Below, one piece after another: positions 27,083 to 42,200 of a DNA stretch of 64,000 nt (positions are counted from its first letter, which is position 1; every line of letters begins with the position of its first letter). The stretch comes from Rhyacichthys aspro. Lineage: Eukaryota; Chordata; Actinopteri; Gobiiformes; Rhyacichthyidae. The position numbers and the translations under genes are program-made. The notes under the pieces were generated by a model. The model had not been told where the DNA came from. It did no database searches and saw only the letters and a program-made list of their open reading frames with translations. The DNA lies in contig CM072161.1 in the NCBI GenBank assembly GCA_036850595.1, positions 11,181,905-11,245,904 of the forward strand. Reading direction: 5' to 3'.

Positions 27083-27215
27083 CGAGAGAGGGAGGGAGGC
27101 AGGGAGGGAAGGAGGGAGGAAGCTAGGGAACGAGGAGAAAAGTAGGGAGAGAAGAAGGTAGTGCTCAGGAAACGACAAGGGGAAAAGTGAGAGAATACAG
27201 AAAAAGGGAGGGAGC
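27083..27215. repeat. purine-rich GGGA/GGAA simple-sequence tract
   Basis: An almost uninterrupted G/A run on the plus strand (units of GGGAGGGA and AGGGAGGAAG) lies just upstream of the alternative nrg2 exon. Such polypurine stretches can form triplex or G-rich structures and are common near promoters. No function is shown here. Confidence 0.6.
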
Positions 27216-29439
27216 AAAGGAGGCATTTCCCATTGCTTGAAGGCAATCAACTGTTCCTTTAGTGGATCTATCAGATAAGCAGTGGCTCTTCCAGGCCCGG
27301 CAGCTCCAGCTCAGGACTGACACAGACCAGTCCCACAAAAATATACACAAAAAGCTGGACTTAGCTAGTTGAAGCTCCATTTCCATACATGCAGCCAAGT
27401 CCCCTACCCTGCAGCATCTTCTGCCTCGTAATGACCCACACAAAGGAGCAGTGAAACCAGTTAAGCTGTCCCCTCTGCACAGCTGACCCCACCCAGATAA
27501 CGCAGGCGGAGACCTGCCCTTGCCAGGTTGATGTCGGGGTCCCAAAACACTTCACATCTGGTTCAAATTTGCTGAGCACTGATTCTGAGGATATGTGTAA
27601 GACGGTTGTGTGACTGAGGCATCGAGCATCAGATCTTTATCTTTGACAGTCAGCTCCCTAAAAATGACATGAAAACATCTCTGGTTTTTCATGCTGCTCC
27701 CCTTCCTCAGCCCTCTCTCTCTGTCAGCCCCCTCCGAGAAGTGAGGCATGCCTCAGCTCGTCGGAGGCTGCATCTTTCTTTCCCTGTCACTGCTAATTGT
27801 CACAAATGTCTACAGGGCAATACAGTATGAGTTTATTAACTTACAACAAGATCTTATCTGGAGGAAATACACAAAATACACGACATTCAAAACTGTTTAT
27901 TTTTTCCTTCTCACCCTCATAATTTCTATGTATGTACACAATTTAAAATGAAAATAAAAGTTAAGTCAAAGTTCATTTAGACTGAGAGAATGGAGCCAGT
28001 GATAAAACAAAACTGTAGGTCCATGCTAAACCAATAATAAATAAGCTTACTCATATAAAACTTTTAAGCACTGTATATGATGTGGGCATAGTTTTATGAT
28101 AACTTCTAGAAATAAAAAAGCTGATATCTTTTTATTATCATTGTGTAAAGCAACCAGTAACTCAAAAAGCACTACAATTACATTGTAGCTGATTTCACTT
28201 GCCTAAATTGTTGTACAATTTTACGCCCCTATTGTCTCATTTCATGCTTACTGATTTTCTACTATCCTGGTAAGTGGTAAGAAAAACACTGCACAACAGC
28301 AGGGTAACTCTCAATGAAACTCGTACGTTAAAAAAAAAGAAGAAAAAAAAAAAAGATGATGACTCATCTGCGGGGCCCTCCCGGGGTTTGTCTGCGTCCA
28401 GCCCTGACAGAATACATGGCTGGGGAGGAGGCAGTGGCAGCAGCGGTTGGGAAGATTGGAAGGGCCAGAGGAAGGGTCATGTCTTAACAGGTCAGTGTGC
28501 TCAATAAAATAAGCCTCCTATGTAAGCAAGAATACAAGAGGTCAAACAGAGGCCAATCAGGTTCGGTGTGCTGCTATCTCTACTTCAAACACCGTAATTG
28601 CTCTCTTCTCTAGGTCTTCCCAGTGGTTGTTCTCGATGAGCTAATCTGTCAGCTGAGATAACTGACAACTGGCAGGGGCTACAGCGTGTCAGAGAGCTGC
28701 CCTTGCCGCCCTATCTCCCCCCAATCTCAACACTCACTTCCTCCTCCAATATGCGGCAAGATGAAACTTGTTCCCCAAGCTTCGTGTGTTAGTGGGTGGG
28801 CAAGTGCTTTATGGATGTGTCAGAAAAGTAACTATGTGTTACGTCAGGCCACAAGAAATGTGAGTTTCAGGATGATTTAGTCGTCTTGGTGCAACTCATT
28901 ACAGTTCTTTGGTCTGTTCCCCTGTCATCGCTGCATTATCTTCAAATGCAAGCTGTGAGAAAGAGAGTAGTATTATTAGCTCACATGAGTTATGAGAGTG
29001 TACTTCACAAGACTGTACAGTAGGAGCAGGAAGCACATTCACCTTGAAAATGATGCAGCCTGTGAGATGTGGCCATTGTCTCCAAACTTACAGAAACCAA
29101 GTTAAACAGTCCACTAATCGTTACTTACAACATTACACCACAGCTTGTCATTTCTGAATAAGAACCCTTTTCATACATTAGACGTATCATGTAGAACACA
29201 AAATTAAACAGGTAAGGGACAACACAAAAATAAAGGCACAAATGAAAATCCTTGTATTAATTAAGGTAAGGTCGGGTCACACACAAAAGTGCACCTTAAC
29301 ATAACATCGTTCTGCCCTCTGATGCTACATTTGATGTATTTCGAAACAAAAAAATTGCGTTATAGATTTTTTTTTATAATGGCAAATATGGTCACAGACA
29401 AACGCGTGTAAACAGCTTTCTCTTTTTTCTACTGGAAAG

Positions 29440-29462
29440 CATCTGCTGTTTTTCAGCAGATG
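29440..29462. other. 9-bp perfect stem-loop
   Basis: CATCTGCTG (29440-29448), loop TTTTT, then CAGCAGATG (29454-29462). The stem is perfect and both arms contain CAGCAG/CTGCTG. It lies in nrg2 intron 1 and no function can be assigned. Confidence 0.5.
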
Positions 29463-30148
29463 TGGGCTGTCCTTGGATCATGGCCTGGAGGTGGAGGGGC
29501 ATGGTGGGCCAGCGTGGGAGGAGCATGGCTTGAGGAGCAAATCCAAAAAAATGAAGCCAACCACCAAAAGTTCAGACATGGATCCTTTCTATGCCCTCCT
29601 CATAAATGCTTCACAGGCCCCATCTCTGCCTGCCTCCTAATCCCTGAGAGCGGCACTCACTACGGAGAAGAAGCGTTCCTGTATGATGGAGCGGACACAA
29701 CAGCATACCTGCACATCATCACAATCATACGGCTGCCCTTTCACAGGCAGCTGAGTTTATCTTTTCAGACCTAATGGCTTTAAACAGCCATTAGGTTATG
29801 CTGTTTAGATCTATGTGCCTTTCTTGTAGAAGTGCATCAGGGTGGGGGGCTCAAAGTAGTGCCTGCTTTTAAACATGTCGGTTGTTTTTACTGTGAGAGG
29901 TGAGGAAAGGGCAGGGGGAAGAGATGGGGTGAAAAACCTACACAAATGAAAGAGGATAAACGAATGCAGGAATAGAGAAGAAATGTAGGAGAAGAGAAAC
30001 AAAGGTGAAAAGTGCAAATGGGGAATCTGGGAGTGAGATGACAGAGAACAGCCCCACCTGCTGATATTCACCTTTTAACAAGGCATCTGCTTCCTCAGCT
30101 GACCGAGCCGCAGCGTTGGAACAGCACAGGGAGGGGAGGTCTGACTTC

Positions 30149-30171
30149 AAAAAAAAAAAAAAAAAAAAAAA
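30149..30171. repeat. poly(A) run of 23 bases
   Basis: This is a homopolymer A tract. The preceding sequence shows no processed-gene features I can recognise, so it is listed as simple sequence and not as a retroposed tail. Confidence 0.8.
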
Positions 30172-33100
30172 GCCTGCTCATCCAACTGTAAAATATTGAT
30201 CAAGCCCAAAGTTACAGCTGCATTAAACACACTGCTCTAATCATAAGATGTGCAGTAGTCTTCAGATGTGCACTGTAATTGTCTGCTGCAGTGACTGACA
30301 ATTATAGTGTTACTGTCTCTCTTTGAAAGACAAAGGAACATTAGCAGTCACTGATGAAAACTGTTGGTGGGTAGGTCTGTGGTGGAGGCACGACACAAAT
30401 CAATGCCAGTGACATCTGGAGGCCTGAGTAAGGGGCTATTTTCTCAAGGTCAGCCATGCCAAGGTCAACTGAGATCCTGAATCTGAGTGTTACTAATAAC
30501 TCTGCTAAGCAACAGCTGGTCCCAGGATCATAGCTAGAAAGAGAGCCCAAATCACATTCCCTGCCTCATTTACTCCACTGCAAATGCATGGCTGAATTCA
30601 AATCAAGCGTGGCTACTTGGTATTTACACCCAGCTGCTAAAAGCCAGACAGAACACAAGCAAAAAAGAATTTAAGTCTTAAACAAGGAAGTGATCCTGTG
30701 TGGATTGGGCTCTTTGACGTTTCCGCAGCACATAGCTGTCACCATGGCAACCGCAGTCTTAAGGGTAGCAACTAGAGTATGTGAGAGAGATGCAGAAAGG
30801 CGGAATGAGGATGAGAGACAGTGAGATGAGACGGTGGGAGCTAACGTGTGAAATACAGTAAGAGAAGAAGTAACTGAGAGACAGAGAGAAAAGAGACAGG
30901 TCCATCAGAGTCGCATCTGTCTACTGTAGCGCTCCATAACAGAGATGCCCACGAGTAAACCTGTGCCAAGCCTGCTGGGAAGCACTGCAGCAGCATCTCC
31001 GAGAGAAAGATGACAAACACCAGTACTGAGCATGCTCCACTCTCAAGGCCACTGACAAAAATGAGATGATCTTTAGTCCTCTGAGTTTGTTCAGTTCTCC
31101 AGCTCTGTAAGAACTAAACTTGTGGCTCCAACAATGGCACAGATGTATGATTGATCTATTGGTACAAGGGAGCCTTCCCACTCCAGCAATGCTGACTCAC
31201 ATTGTAACAGGTTTGATTGGGGCTGAGAGGAACAAGAGATGAGCATAGCAACTCATCAGCCAATGGGGCATGATACTGCAATAACAGGCCAGCTGTGGAA
31301 CAGCCTTGCACACAGACAACAGCGGAGTCAGATGTGTCTTCCTTATCTGGATGTGTGCCAGAGCAGCCCTGTAAAGGACAGCCATACATTTGTGTCAGGC
31401 CTACAATTAAGCAAGGCTTGATTTATTTTTTCTCTTTTTATGTGGGTTTCTCAAGCAGACAGACAAGCACACCCACTCAAAGACACAATTGTGCACCTTT
31501 TTCCTCTTTTATGAGAGATGCCTCTCTCTGGCATCAGTCATCATTTGTGGGAAAGAAGACATTTTGATTAAGTGTGTGTTAGAAAGACAAAGTAAGTTTG
31601 TTTGACATCCTATACATGTGCGCACACGCACAAGATATCAGTTGGCACTTAGCTTCAATTGTGGTTATAATACCAAAGACTGTAAAATAGATATCTGTTC
31701 ACTGATAAAGGTAGAGATAAAAACGTGTGTCAAATTTGACAACATATTGATGTCTCTCTCGTCACTTCTAGCAGGGACCCAAGCTTGTTGCGGGCATACT
31801 GAAATAGCACAAATATTTTTAATGACAGATGCTGTCTGAGCATGAATTCAATGATCCTCTTAAACAAAAATTTGCTCTATCTTCTTTAAGCTGTCTGATT
31901 GAATCTTGCGCCGTATTCCTTGGTTTTATTTTTCTGTCTCTGGGACAGATAAAGAAGTCTGTGTGACTGGGAGCAGATTGACTTGAGGATAGACAATGAA
32001 GCAGATCTGTCCACCGGTCCAACTCCTCATTCCGCTCTCACCCGATGAATGGACAAACAGTATCCCACATGCTCTCACAGTTTATCAAACACACACCCAC
32101 ATACAACAAGGTCTACACGCAAACACATATGTGAGACAACAACACAAACTCAATCTAAGTGTCTTCAAGACCCACCATGTATACACTGTCACACCAATAC
32201 AAACATAAGCCCTCAAACACATACAAACACACAGGTGCACCCCTGTCTAAATACATGAAGCATAGAGGGCAGTGACTCCTTCAAATGGTCCTCTTTTCAA
32301 CATAGTGACCCAATACAAACAAATCTCATCATAAAGGCACACTTTATTTACAAAATGGACCTGAGGACATTACATGAATCACTAAACTCCAATGTTTGTA
32401 CCATTACGTACATGTTTTACTTAAAAAACAACTAATCCCATGTTGTCATCTTTGCTGTCTGTACATGTAGTTGGACACAATGATGGCATACTTTAACACT
32501 ATCTCACATAAGATACAAGATAATTTTGCATACCAGGTAAGCCTTGTGGCTGCAAGATCAAAGACAACATCATGTATCAGAGTTATGCAAAGTGTGATTC
32601 AGTTAGTCTACAATGGATAAATATTTATATTTACATAAAGGAAAACATGGGAAGGTTGTGGTCTTATCAGTAACCATCCCCCTCCAAAAACATACATGCA
32701 TCCGCTGTCTGCTTTGCATTCTTCACATCAAATCAAATTCCTTTTGTGCTCTGCACTTGTACTTTATCTCCAGAATGTGCTTTTAGAGCAGCACAAACAT
32801 GTCACAATGAGGACACTGGAACGAGTTTCACACAGAGTTAAAGCAGTCTCTTGGTTGAATCATTTGCATTTCTTGCCTTGGCCACTGAGGCCTGACGCTT
32901 ATCAAAACTCTCTCTTATCTCTTTGTTTGTTTTTCACAAATGTAGGCTTTTCCTGGAAAACAGTCCACTGCGCATGTGTAAGCTTAGATCATGCTTTGGC
33001 GGCAAAAAACAAGATCAAGGTGGTTTCAAATTGAGTGAGTTTGATAAAGTGGTATTTGTGTAGCCTTTTTTGACTGTGCCAGGATGGGCGCAACTCTGGC

Positions 33101-33997
33101 ACAAGAGACGCAGCTGACACAAAGCCAGGACAGTGGCTGGGTCATCTATGAGTGTCAAGATGACTGCAAAGCCCACAAAACCCTCTCTAGCCATTAGAGG
33201 CAGTTAAATCCACCCACAAGTGCACCAATGGCTGGCTTAGACTAAGAAGGAGGTCAAAGCTAGCTAAACCTGTAATGGGTCTAAATAAGCAAGCCAGCGG
33301 CAGTATGAACGGCTTAGTGATGGAGAAGCAGTACAAAAGCTTTATCGAAATTCTAATAGTTGAGTTTTAGCCAACACAGTATTAATTGTTGCCCAAATAC
33401 CATGTAGTAATACAATACTTGCATGGATAAAAATACCAAGACCAGGGAGAGCCAGTCAATGCCACCCCTTTGACCACAAAGCACAAACAAAGTCGGATTC
33501 TTCACCCAAGGTTGAAATGAAAATATGTATTTTTTGCTTGTAAACAGCGGTCCTTTCTATTAGTTTTTAAAGTTTGCCTTGAGTTTTATAAAACTGGCTT
33601 GCCTACAGTCGTTTCCTGGCTCTTGGCCATTTGCAGCATGATAACTGCCTGCTACAAGCCTAATGTCATAGAGACAACAAGGGAGTGAAAAGAAACATGC
33701 CTAGACAATGTATTGCAAAAGTACACATCCCAACAGATGTGATGGAGAAAAAAACGGAAATGGGGCTACAGGGCTCACACTACAGGGACTTTCTGTAACA
33801 CTGATCTTACTGGCTTTTACAAGTACAAGAGCCCTCTGTGAGGAATGTTGGTTTCTCATTTAGGGTAAAACACCCCCGGAGTTAAGGGGTATCAATATCA
33901 CAAGGGAGATATATTCCTCTTTTGTCTGCATTTGCTGCAGTGAGGTGATGGTTAGTGTGCTGGTCTGTGGGCCAGCTGGGACACATCTCAGTTCACC

Positions 33998-34001
<4 letters not shown>

Positions 34002-34089
<88 letters not shown>
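34002..34089. repeat. (CA)44 microsatellite
   Basis: An uninterrupted dinucleotide repeat of 44 CA units (GT on the minus strand) lies in nrg2 intron 1. Long perfect CA runs are typical of fish genomes and highly length-polymorphic. Open frames through it, giving His-Thr and Val-Cys runs, are artefacts. Confidence 0.98.
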
Positions 34090-34093
<4 letters not shown>

Positions 34094-37000
34094 GAAGCTT
34101 GCTCTACTCTGCTCACTATCTTTCAACAACAAGCTGAGCAGGGACCAGACGGAAAGAGGTCCTATTTGTGCAGGAAGATAAATACACTTCTGCACCCAGT
34201 CCTGTCCCCTCCAGATTAGAGCAGCACAATAATGAGCAGAGCACTCCTGGAAAGACACAAGAAAGCCAGGCTAAAGGATAGAGTAACAGCCGACTTCCAA
34301 AACATGCAAAGACTAGCAGACACTTCCTGTTTGTAATTATCAGAGGTTTTATTCAATAACTGTCTAAGTGTGTTAGGGATAGCGTTGTAAATCACACGGA
34401 TACTCACAATACAGTTCATGGCACATAATGCTACAGCAGCAACAACACGATACAGCAATCTTGTGATATTCAATATTTTGGAGGGCAATCATCTATATTG
34501 AATCACAAGCATTGTAACTGAAAAAGATAAGTTACTGTGCTCCCTGAGATGGGTCTTCAGACCATCTTTTCAAGGTCTTGGAGAATAAAATGCGCATTTA
34601 CTTAATCTTCTCTTTAGCCTCAAACATAGAGGACTGGATTTTAAGACTAGTCAAGACCACAACTGATTTATTCCTCAGTATCATTCTGGATGTGGTCATC
34701 ATGACTTGGTCCTAAAAGTCTAATTATGCTCTGGTCTTTGTAATGATTCGAACCTGGTTGTTGGGGACTGGAATACAACTATATTTACCTCATTGTAGTG
34801 TTAGTTTAACAATATACAGTGACTCACAGACCACTTACTCATTCTCAGGTTCAACAATTCAATGAGATGTTGATTAATAAAACACAATAAAATCGGAGTG
34901 TATGCTCTGCCACATATGTATATGAATGAACTCATTTCCAAATGATTCCCACAGGATTAAATACGTCACAGCTGTGTGAAGCAGACAGCGCGGAGTCAGT
35001 GTGGGAGTCATGTATCAGGTCGTCATAAATAAGGGCGCATGTGAATTGTTTTAATCTGCTCATCCATATTGCAAATATGTGTTCTTCGTGTTGTTTACCC
35101 TCATGTGAGTCAGCAGTGTCATAATCAGCATTATCTGCTCCTCCTGCGTTACAGTCAGCCTGGTAACACTCAATCAGCGGACCACAAAATTAGGCAATCC
35201 ATCTCTTTGTAGCAGTCAATGCCTGTTTTCTCAACTCTGTCACAGTGTTGAAGGTAGAGACCCCTTCACTGGTATAAGGGACATTATTTTCTCTTGGTCC
35301 ACTTCCAAACACTGCTAACAAGCCATTCCATTGGGTTTAAAGTCTTTTCATGTTAAGACACACATCAATCCACACCTACAACATACCTGAGGAAACAAAC
35401 CTTCTCTCAGAATATGTACTGTGTGTGTGGGGCAAACATGGCCGGACACGTCCCGTAAAACACACCGGGAGGCGCCCAGCAGGAGTGCCGGCAGCCCCTC
35501 TTTTCAACACTCCTGCTGCACACAAACACAGTTGCCCTTCCCATGGTCCTTTTGTTCCCTATCATTTAGTTGAAGTTCCTGTCATGGACACTGTCAGCTT
35601 CTGTGGGCAAATACAGTTATGGTACACTTCTGGACACTCACATCAGTGTATCCTCACATAATCATAAGCCAGTCACTGCACAAATGCAGATAACATGAAA
35701 AAAGTAAGCATCTTCCAAGTGGTGCACTAACATGCATATGCTTGCCAACAAAGAGTTCTAGCAAAAGCACTTTACAAAAAATTAGACAATTAAGAAAAGC
35801 GCACCCTTTCACTGGCAGTCATGCACACAGTCTGAGACACAAATTGTATATGTTGCTTAGTAATACTTGAGAAAACATTCAGGCAATCAAAGATAGATTT
35901 CTTTGACACAAGATAAAGTACGACCCTAAAATTTATCGTAAAAGGTTTTGTGGAAAAAAACACATTTTTAATGTTCACTGACTACGTTTGGGGAAAATGT
36001 GTCAATCAGTCTTTTCTCGAGTGATATAAAATTTATATTAACAGTTAAGCTGATGTCAAAGTGATTTGTTAAAAAAATCAATACCAGTGAAAAAGAACTA
36101 ACAGAGCATGCTAGCTATGGCTTCTAAAGCTACAGACTTATGTTTCCTCACATTTACTTGCACAGGGTCTCGTTAGTTGTAACAGGTAACAGTAACAGGT
36201 TGTTTTTGTGTAATCGTACTTAATTTAACTTTTCATACTTCATTTATTGGCATCATGAGTTAGTCAGGATGTATTATCAAACCCCAAACAATGATAAAAG
36301 CAGGCGAGAAGTAAAAAGTGGTGCCTAATGAGACCGAAGCATCAGCCTGGAGCCTAAAGTAAATGAATGCCACAGAAAGAATCTGCTGTGAAAGGTTATC
36401 TTCTACAGTGTCCTTCCTGTGATTCTACCTGACACCACAGTGAAGACACGCCGTAATGGAAAAGCATCCAAAGCTGAAAGTAAATACATAATGAAGATGT
36501 TTCACACGCGAGTCTTTGCAGGAAACTGTACATAACAAAGAGTGTGTAAGAAAGATACAATCCTGTTTCAATAAACAGACAATAAGAAGTTATTATTTCT
36601 AGCATTTTGTTCTGTAAATGTGTATCTGAATCTTAAATAAAAGCTTATTTTTGGTTTCACATGACAATGACAAAAAGTTCTTTCTGTTGCATGAAGTCGC
36701 ACTATAAAAAACTAGAGCTAAAGTTGACACTGAAGGCCTTAAGCTGTTTATACAAACCCTAGGTACCCTGCAATTGAAAAGCCTTGTTGTCATCTATAAA
36801 CCAGTTTGTGGAATATTATGGAATGTGCTTTCTGTGGCATTATGCCCAAAGCTAGATGGATCTGCAAACAAAACAACATGAAATTCGTGCCCGCTAGCTT
36901 TACCCTCCCTCTTTGGACTGTGCAATAGTGCTTCTTCAACATGACAAGACAATGTTGATCTCAACAGTAATTGGTGTGATTCCACTGACAACAAGCCTGT

Positions 37001-39171
37001 GTTAGAGGCAATTATACTGTTCATAAAAAATATCCATCAAGTACAAAGCAACCCCTGTGTCACTTTCTCGAGATAACAAGCACTAGACGTGGCAGAAATA
37101 TTTTTGGTGCCGCAATGCAAAGTTAAATGCTGCAAAAAAGCCAGGTGGCTTAGTTAGCTTTTGCACATTTAACTCTTTCTGATACTTTCTGATACACTAG
37201 ACCCCAGCTGTAGCTTTTTAAAACAGTTAATTTGTCAGAAACTGTGCTGTGTACAGAAAAAGTCCTTTAAATATTTAATTACATGCACTAGCTACAGCCT
37301 GTGAAAGAAGAGTATTGCAGCCCAAGATAGCTGCAAATTACTGAATGATTCAACAGACTGGGTGAGCTTAAACAGACTCCACAAAACTTTAAAATAGCAC
37401 AACAAAATAAATTGTGATGAATTAAAAATGTAATTATTGAAGCTTTTTGTATGCTTTGTTTTTGTGAGTTTAATATGAAACTATATTTTCCTCAGGACAT
37501 TAACAACATCTGTGATCTATTTTTTACATGCTAAAGTCACTTGTTCATTGTATGCAGGAGAAAATCCCCTCTTAGAGCTGCCATGAATGTTTCCATCCCC
37601 ACAGCTGTCTGCTCAAACTCACTACTGGGCATCTTTTTGACTGTGGTCCAACACTATCCACAAATGCTTCTCCCCAAAGGGACATCATTAAGGTCGGTTT
37701 GGTCAAAATAACACATCCGCTTAAAGCTGACTGCATATTATGTTCTGCACCAGAATAACTGCCTGTATGTCTTTGTGGACAAATTAAAATCCAATATGGC
37801 AGTGACTTTCACAGTTGTTATCTTGTACATAACTCTCGCACTGTGCAGGGCTTGTGGGCTTTTCAATGTTTTTGACACAGCTCCAGCCTCAGGGGCAGGG
37901 AGTCCACAACAACTGCTGTGACATTCCCAACGGACTCATCCCTTTCAACTTTTTCTGTGCAGATCCTGATCATATACTGCCTCATTGTGGTGAAGGCAAC
38001 ATTCTTCAGTGGACTGAAAAAAAAAACCCTTAGAGTTGGGTCAGTGAAGATTCTCAAAACACAGCCTGCAGATATAATACTACTAAAGTATTTTCTAAGA
38101 AGAATACTGTTGTAAAAACTGAAACAAGGCATATCCGCATAGTGGCCTTTTTGACACGCTTTTCAGTTAAGACTGCACAAGAAATAATTCAGATATCTAG
38201 GGGAAATGCTCACTAAGTGATTCCATATGATGGTAGTGGTGTTTGTAAAGACATTCAAATTAACATAACAAGATCATAGCGCTAACTATTAATCCAGTAA
38301 GTCATCATACACTTCGATACTTTATTCTTTCTCAGATACCATTGTTTCAGGGAACATACAAAAAGCTTAGTCTAACATGTCCCTTTCTCAACAACTCTTG
38401 AACTTTTCCCCTTATCTTCTTACTTACCTAACTTACTTTTCTTTTTGCTCCTGCAAATTTTGCAGTTATGTGGAGCATTTGATTAATTGAAAAAAATAAC
38501 AACTAGACTGTTTTGCAAGTAGACTTGTTTTTGTGGTTCTTATCCAGCTGAACCGTTGAGTAAGCTTATTATTCCTCATGAGCTCAGACATACAGTAATT
38601 CTGTATTATAGCACAGAAATCCATAATTATCCAAAGCAATGCTTTGTTATATGCAAAATCAAAAAGCTTGTAATACAGACTCTAAAAACAAATAGGCAAA
38701 TATTATCCTCAGATGACTGGTTAAATATTATGCACAGCACCATTATTGGTTGCGTAAGTAAGCCGATTTAATGAGTGATAATAACTACTTCGTCGAACAA
38801 GTACTAGGTCATAAAAATCAGCAGCTTATCAAAAGGGGTGTCTCCTTCTTAGGTTCAAGGTTTTGAGGTTAATTAAAAAAAATATCCCTAGTGATATTCT
38901 TTGACATTTGGACCTTTATGCAGTCATTTTAGAACCTGGTTAAGCTCAGGCTTCAGGACTCAGTGACGTTCACATTCTGGGAAATTTGTCAAACGAAACA
39001 AGCAGCTTAGACATTTTTGTCGCTAAAGCTCTTAACAATAGCTATTCAACATTTGCATTAGTGCAATGAGTGTACTGGTTTTCATTTAGAGAAGCAAGCA
39101 CAGTAAGGTTCCATGTAGTGTAGATCAGACATGTGAACGCATCCTAGATGGCTTGTTTATGGCTGATCAAA

Positions 39172-39255
39172 ACTAGGGCTGCACAAAATATCACACTTTT
39201 ATTGTCATTTGGATGCATATCCAAATATTGATATTGATACTGAAATTTTAATGCT
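39172..39255. repeat. possible fragment of a DNA-transposon-derived repeat
   Basis: AACTAGGGCTGCACAAAATA followed by alternating ATAT/ATTGATATTGAT resembles the common 'agggctgcac-gata' ends of small non-autonomous elements in fish. Only one end is visible, and no terminal inverted repeat or target duplication was found. Confidence 0.3.
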
Positions 39256-42200
39256 ATACTTATAGTCGTCCCTTTGTAAGACATTCATGCTATTCATGTA
39301 AATATTTTTGAACTAATCAAGATGGAGCTTGACTATCTTAAATAACCCACTCAGTGTTTGTCATCTACGTTTGCAGCAAACTTTCAGCAAAAGACATTAA
39401 GATTATAAGTTTCTGTTTTTTTCATGTAAATCAAATAATATTCAAATTTGGGCTGCTTCAGCTAACATGTGGATTACAATAGGCTTGAAGTACACAACAA
39501 TCTTGGCACCCTGACCTGGCCATTTGTGATCCAAAATGGCCTAAAATCATAAACGCAGTGTTTCTACATATCTGTCTTTGTAGTAAAACCGGTCCAAAAA
39601 CTTGCCACTTTCTGAAAAGCTTCTGTGACTCTCATTTCACACTACAAGCTTTACTGTGAGAGACTGCCTAATCAGAAAGGGCAATGAGCAGCCAATTACT
39701 GAAAGTGGTCTTGGCCTCTCTTTTCTTATAAAATACAAAAACTCATCTTGTCATCCAGATGACCACAAAAGGTCAGAATACATGGCCCAATAACCACAAA
39801 AGATGATCCACAGTAACATACTGTGCACCACATCCATTCTCCATAGTGGTCAACCAAAACACTGTGACATTCCTGATCACAATCAATAGACTGTAATTGT
39901 TAAAACAAAATCCTGTGCACATCATTTGGATTTTAGATAAACATGCTGCATGTGCTGAGTATTGAGGCCAGTAGCCATCAGCAACTGTCATTTATTATGT
40001 CTAGCTCCTCTAAAAAACCCATTCAGTTCACAGTAAGATCCATAGCTTGGGGCTAACTTCTGCCTGTCTACCACTTCAGTGCTGCAGCTGTGACTGGCAT
40101 GCAGCAGGACCTTGCGGTGACAGGTAAATGACACAGTGTCCACCAAGCATACTGTTCTGACTCATAGTTCATCCAACCATTTACATGTTTGACACAAAAA
40201 ACAATTATGTTTCCACAATAGGGTTGACTGCAAAGCTATAGACTGTGACCATAATCACTGCTTTACACATGCTTCTCAAAATCACATGGTGCAACACTCA
40301 GATATGACTGACTCTGAATTCTATATTTTCAAAAATATTATCAAAACATACTTTTGTTATGGGAGTCATCTGTAAAATAAACCTTTGCAGTGTAGCTGTC
40401 TTCCTGCAACATTATTCTAAGACCATTGAACTGACTGCTTTAAAAAAATGTGTGCACAACTTGAAATTTTACTGGTGACAAAAGAGGAAAGCTTCTGGCT
40501 TTTTTCCCATAGTGCCAGCCCAAAGAATCTATGAGTGCACTGAAGAGCAAGGTGACTGCTTTAATGGATTTCTTTTGAGAAATCACACACTGTATAATGA
40601 TCAGATGTTCTAAACAGAAATCACTGGCCCACTGTAAAGTACTGTGTGATACTCACAGGAGTAAGGATACACAATACTGTGTTCTATATAACTACAAAGT
40701 GGCATAATTTGAGTAATTTGGATACTGCCAGTGTGAATAGTGGCCCAATTTGCATGTAACATACAAATTTAATTTCAATTCATCACTTTTCAAATCTCAG
40801 TTTAGATTAAATCAGCTGCAGCTTCATCTGCAATCCAGCAAATTCTTTTCGTTTTTTTGTACCAACCAAAAACTCCAGGAGGGCTGAGTCCTGAAGAACG
40901 GGGCACGGTAAGTAAACTGTAAAACCAAACTTCAGTCCTATGGTATACATAGCAGGGAGCTTTTGTACCTTAGAACATGAGGAGCCATTCAAAATCAAGA
41001 GTTTTGACCCATGCATTAATAGCTGACTGACAATAAATCCTAATAATTAATAAATATGCACTAGAAACATTACTGGTCTAGTGTCCTGGGTGATGGATTG
41101 AAAAAGACCTTTGCTGTTAATGGGTAGTACATAAGGTTACAAACTACATGACAGAGAGTCATTAGTTTGAAACTACACAGTAATAATTCATATAGTAATA
41201 CAGTTACAACTTTGATCAAGCCATTGAAAAGCAATGAGACAAATTAAGAAGGAATCACTTGGGGTGATAAGGGTTGTGCTGTGTGACACCTGTTAATAGG
41301 ATGAATAGTTTAAGAAGCAGGGTGACTGCGGCAGAATCAGGAAGAGAGCAGAGCGTGTGTCTCTCGAGTAACAGCTAAGAGGATTTACAGACAAGGCAGG
41401 ACAGGACACACATTATGTTCTAGGCCACAATATTTGGAAGAAATGTGTGTCATTTCGGGACAAGTATTTTAAAAAATAACTATTATATATGGGATGTACT
41501 TGCTAGGAGACAGCAGACGAGGTAAAGGGACTTCTTAACACCTTACTGTCATGTGTTTACGCCAGTCAAGAGAAATTTGCAACAAGCATAATACATTTTG
41601 AGCCAGACTGCCCCAAAGACCCCAATGTGCACTGTTGCATGTGTGTGTGCACCAATACACACATGCACATGAATGGAGTTAGCCTACTTCTCTACAGACC
41701 ACTGCACCAACATCAATGCAAGAATATGCTGCATTATACTTAATCAATAGGTTCAGTAATCTGAACAAAATCGCTCTCTTACCCGAAACCTGACAGCAAA
41801 TCAAAGGGAAACAACTGATAAAAAACGAATATAATTTAAAAAAAATATGCCTAAAGTTTCATTTGTCCACTAAAAAGTTATTTTAAGAAAGACCCTGTTG
41901 TGAACTTTACAGTGTGGCCAGGTATGTAGCGCGGGTCCCACTTTACAGGAGCAACAATCTGTTAGCCGCTGTGCTAGCCTCCTGTCTGCTAAACGATCCA
42001 TGTGTATGCAGGACTTATTAAACGTATTAACGCGTTTAAGCAGGGCAGAAGCCTAAATATAGCCAGGAACCAATTTGCTTAGGGCAGCGTGAATTTGAAC
42101 ACGTGACACCGGTGCTACAGGCCGCTGTCCGTGGTGCTGAAATGGTACCTCGTCCGTAAAGTGCATGCCTGAAGTGACGTGCCGTGAAACCGTACAATGA

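Noticed and set aside
33945..34258. Frames encoding His-Thr and Cys-Val repeats
   Set aside because: They are translations of the CA microsatellite, not genes.
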